A program made the position numbers and the translations under genes. From Acidobacteriota bacterium (lineage in GTDB: Bacteria; Acidobacteriota; Blastocatellia; RBC074): 8,562 bases of DNA. This document shows, piece after piece, positions 7,013-8,562 of this stretch. The DNA lies in assembly GCA_017991275.1 (NCBI GenBank), contig JAGNMH010000190.1, forward strand, positions 1 through 8,562, read 5' to 3'. Every line of letters starts with the position of its first letter. Position 1 is the first letter of the stretch. A model generated the notes under the pieces. The model had not been told where the DNA came from and did no database searches. It worked only from the letters and a program-made list of their open reading frames with translations.

Positions 7013-7052
7013 TTGCTGCAAACAAGCGAATTCAATCGTTCGTTTGCAGCAA
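7013..7052. repeat. Intercistronic inverted repeat between BON and protease genes
   Basis: The arms 7013-7030 and 7035-7052 pair at 15 of 18 positions with loop TTCA. The outer 11 bp (TTGCTGCAAAC with GTTTGCAGCAA) are perfect. It lies 32 bases after the BON stop and 10 bases before the protease Shine-Dalgarno on the minus strand. No T-run follows, so rather than a strong terminator it may reduce read-through, protect the upstream mRNA or serve as a protein-binding palindrome. Confidence 0.6.
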
Positions 7053-7084
7053 GTGACTGTTTACTGTCGAGTCGGATTATCCGG

Positions 7085-7516
7085 TTAGTCCATTATGTTG
7101 CAGCCGGATTTTGCGCTGATGCAAATGTCGCCGCAGAGTTTCTGGCCAGAGGTGCAACCAACTGTAAGTCTGGTGCTGAGGTTATTGACCACGCTTTTTA
7201 CGCACTGCACGGATTTGGCGTACTTGCCGATTGCGATTTTGGCTGCATTACCTTTGACCCGCCCGTCCAGCGTTACAACGCGACCATCGCTGCTGACATT
7301 GATTTGCTTCAACTGATCCTGGAATTTCGGATCAGCCTTGATCTTGTCTTGAATGGCTTTGACGATGTCAGCGTCTGTCACCGTCGAACAGTCAACTTTT
7401 GCAGGCTTTGCCGGTTTAGCAGGCTTTTTATTTCCTTGTGCCAGTCCGCCGACCAGCAGCAACGACGCCAAAGAAAACAACAGAATCATTCTCTTGGTGA
7501 TTGATTGATTGAACAT
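7085..7516 (-). CDS. Small exported BON-domain protein with Cys-rich C-terminus
   Basis: A 143-residue protein. ATG 7516 follows TAAGGAG (7526-7532) by nine bases; a second Met at residue 10 (7489) is a less likely start. Residues 8-27 are a signal peptide ending L-A-Q-G. A short basic K-P-A-K-P-A-K-P-A-K spacer (31-40) follows. Residues 47-115 form a BON domain: D-A-D-I-V-K-A-I, a beta strand containing G-R-V-V-T-L-D-G-R-V-K-G (78-89), then an alpha segment with V-K-S-V-V-N-N-L. BON domains in OsmY- and channel-type proteins are thought to bind phospholipid or envelope surfaces. The tail 121-140 has four cysteines (121, 128, 132, 139) in C-x6-C-G-x2-C-x6-C-N; C43 and C105 flank and lie within the BON domain, giving six in all. 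A periplasmic or outer-surface structural role is inferred. It lies 16 nt behind the TolB-like gene, suggesting co-expression. Confidence 0.85.
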   Translation of the reverse strand: MFNQSITKRMILLFSLASLLLVGGLAQGNKKPAKPAKPAKVDCSTVTDADIVKAIQDKIKADPKFQDQLKQINVSSDGRVVTLDGRVKGNAAKIAIGKYAKSVQCVKSVVNNLSTRLTVGCTSGQKLCGDICISAKSGCNIMD

Positions 7517-7525
7517 TTCAGGGGA

Positions 7526-7535
7526 CTCCTTACTA
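7526..7535 (-). promoter_or_regulatory. Stop codon joined to the next gene's Shine-Dalgarno
   Basis: On the minus strand TAGTAAGGAG contains the TolB-like stop (TAG 7535-7533), an adjoining second TAA, and the AAGGAG (7531-7526) that serves ATG 7516. A ribosome ending the first gene stops on the second gene's Shine-Dalgarno. This supports one transcript and possibly coupled translation. Confidence 0.65.
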
Positions 7536-8561
7536 TTTGAAGTTGGTGATCATCGAAAGCAAGCTATACCTGGATTGCTTGCCGAAATAAATCGCCCGGC
7601 TGTCGGGCGACCACGAAAGACTTGAAAAATAAAGCTTGGGGTCATTGTTTGCCGTCAGCTTTTTGGCTTCGCCTCCGCTGGCCGGAATCAGCCAGATATT
7701 ATCCTGTCCATTCTGGCGTGATGTGAACGCGATGGTTCGCCGGTCATCGGAAAGGTGAATGTTGTAAAGATAAGCAGACTGTAGCGTTGCGATTGGGCGT
7801 TGTTCACCTGTGGGGATGGAAACACGAACCAATTCCACTTCAGTCGGCCTGGTACTGCTGGCTCTGCCTTTGAAGGCCGCAATTATCAATTCCTTGTCAT
7901 CCTGTGACCATCCAATCAGACGCTGGAAAGTTTCCGATTGAATAACCGTTTTTGACTCTCTGTTTCCCACATCGGTCACCCAGGCGCTGTGAATAATTTT
8001 TTTTCCTGGAGCCGCATTGCTGGGTTTTGATGAATAAGCGATGCGAGAGCCGTCCGCAGACCAAAGGGGACAATAAAGGTTAAAGTTGGGATTGTTGTTG
8101 CTGGTAATCTGGGTTTCGCCGGAACCGTCGGCTGCGATTGTCCAGAGGTTTTGCAGGTTGTTTTTGTCTGAAACGTAAACGATCTTTTTACTGTCTGGCG
8201 ACCAACTGAAGCTGCTGGTTTGAACACGCAGGTAAGGCAGCAAAGTGTTTTCGATTGAAGTCAGCCCGCCGGATACCAATTGTTTATTCTGACCGCCAAC
8301 TGCTTTTGTTACCCACAGGCTTTGCACATCGCCAGCCAGACGCATAAACGCGATTTGAGTTCCGTCGGGCGACCATTTTGGAAGAGCGCCATCATCGGTA
8401 AGTCGTATCGGTTCATCCGAACTGCTTTGTCTGGCCAGGATAGAGCAGTTAAAGATTTTGTCGCCCTGGCTCAGAGTTCTAACTGATTGATATGCAATGG
8501 TTTTTCCATCAGGCGAAACCTCAGGCCAAAACTCCGAACCCAGATCGGTGGTCAGGGCTGA
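7533..8561 (-). CDS. TolB/PD40 beta-propeller protein, 5' end beyond the window
   Basis: The minus frame is open from the stop TAG 7535-7533 to the right edge: at least 342 residues with no start visible. An internal ATG at 8345 begins mid-repeat (S-P-D-G-T-Q-I-A-F-M), so it is not the true start. At least seven PD40/WD40-like units of about 45 residues are seen, each with S-P-D-G/S or a variant: S-P-D-G-K-T-I-A-Y, S-P-D-G-T-Q-I-A-F, S-P-D-S-K-K-I-V-Y, S-A-D-G-S-R-I-A-Y, S-Q-D-D-K-E-L-I-I, S-D-D-R-R-T-I-A-F and S-P-D-S-R-A-I-Y-F. D-N-I-W-L-I-P-A-S-G-G-E-A-K-K-L-T is typical of the family. TolB-type propellers mediate protein binding. In Acidobacteriota they often form the extracytoplasmic C-terminus of winged-helix regulators or Ser/Thr kinases, so the missing N-terminus decides the function. 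It is the first visible gene of the leftward unit. Confidence 0.85.
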   Translation of the reverse strand, partial: SALTTDLGSEFWPEVSPDGKTIAYQSVRTLSQGDKIFNCSILARQSSSDEPIRLTDDGALPKWSPDGTQIAFMRLAGDVQSLWVTKAVGGQNKQLVSGGLTSIENTLLPYLRVQTSSFSWSPDSKKIVYVSDKNNLQNLWTIAADGSGETQITSNNNPNFNLYCPLWSADGSRIAYSSKPSNAAPGKKIIHSAWVTDVGNRESKTVIQSETFQRLIGWSQDDKELIIAAFKGRASSTRPTEVELVRVSIPTGEQRPIATLQSAYLYNIHLSDDRRTIAFTSRQNGQDNIWLIPASGGEAKKLTANNDPKLYFSSLSWSPDSRAIYFGKQSRYSLLSMITNFK

Positions 8562-8562
8562 G

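Noticed and set aside
6991..7035. TTG start extending the protease by 15 residues
   Set aside because: ATG 6990 has AGGAG at good spacing and begins a proper signal peptide; the extension has neither.
7053..7084. Direct repeat ACTGTTTACTGT as a regulatory site or CRISPR-like repeat
   Set aside because: Two five-base copies only; there is no array, no spacers of constant length and no cas genes in the window.

Overview
The window looks like part of an Acidobacteriota chromosome, plausibly Blastocatellia or a Solibacter relative. The main clue is the roughly 240-residue C-terminal module of the largest protein, which matches the TIGR03437 ('Solibacter C-terminal') type that is expanded in that phylum. 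Supporting clues are a secreted papain-type protease, TolB/PD40 propeller repeats, a roughly even base composition and tightly packed exported proteins. This assignment is inference from families recognised by eye; no search was run.

Layout, left to right. (1) 1-891, minus strand: a lipoprotein cut by the left edge, with a proline-rich linker, a beta-type domain and a PdaC/RsiV-like DUF4163-DUF3298 region. (2) 892-1032: a spacer almost filled by a 90-bp imperfect palindrome that ends two bases from the lipoprotein's Shine-Dalgarno. (3) 1033-2607, minus strand: a complete UxaA-family altronate dehydratase, the only evident cytoplasmic enzyme. (4) 2608-2854: a divergent spacer with a 19-bp TGGT-N3-ACCA palindrome next to the uxaA start (a GntR/FadR-type operator candidate) and a possible sigma-70 promoter facing right. 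(5) 2855-5761, plus strand: a 968-residue exported HzsA-like protein with a propeller-like N-terminus, one CXXCH haem site and a TIGR03437 tail. (6) 5764-5808: a perfect 21-bp-stem hairpin between convergent genes. (7) 8561 down to 5818, minus strand: three closely spaced genes read leftward, namely a TolB/PD40 propeller protein cut by the right edge, a small exported BON-domain protein with a Cys-rich tail, and an exported C1A papain-like protease. A 40-nt inverted repeat lies between the last two.

How the genes fit together. Apart from uxaA (hexuronate catabolism: altronate to 2-keto-3-deoxygluconate), everything is predicted to be at or beyond the cytoplasmic membrane. The TolB-BON-protease set is probably one transcription unit, because the first gap is only 16 nt with the next Shine-Dalgarno directly after the stop. 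The HzsA-like gene is transcribed alone. There is no sign of CRISPR, tRNA, rRNA, insertion sequence or phage. No complete new multi-gene system is evident. The least ordinary items are the single-haem HzsA/TIGR03437 fusion, the 90-bp palindrome and the candidate operator.
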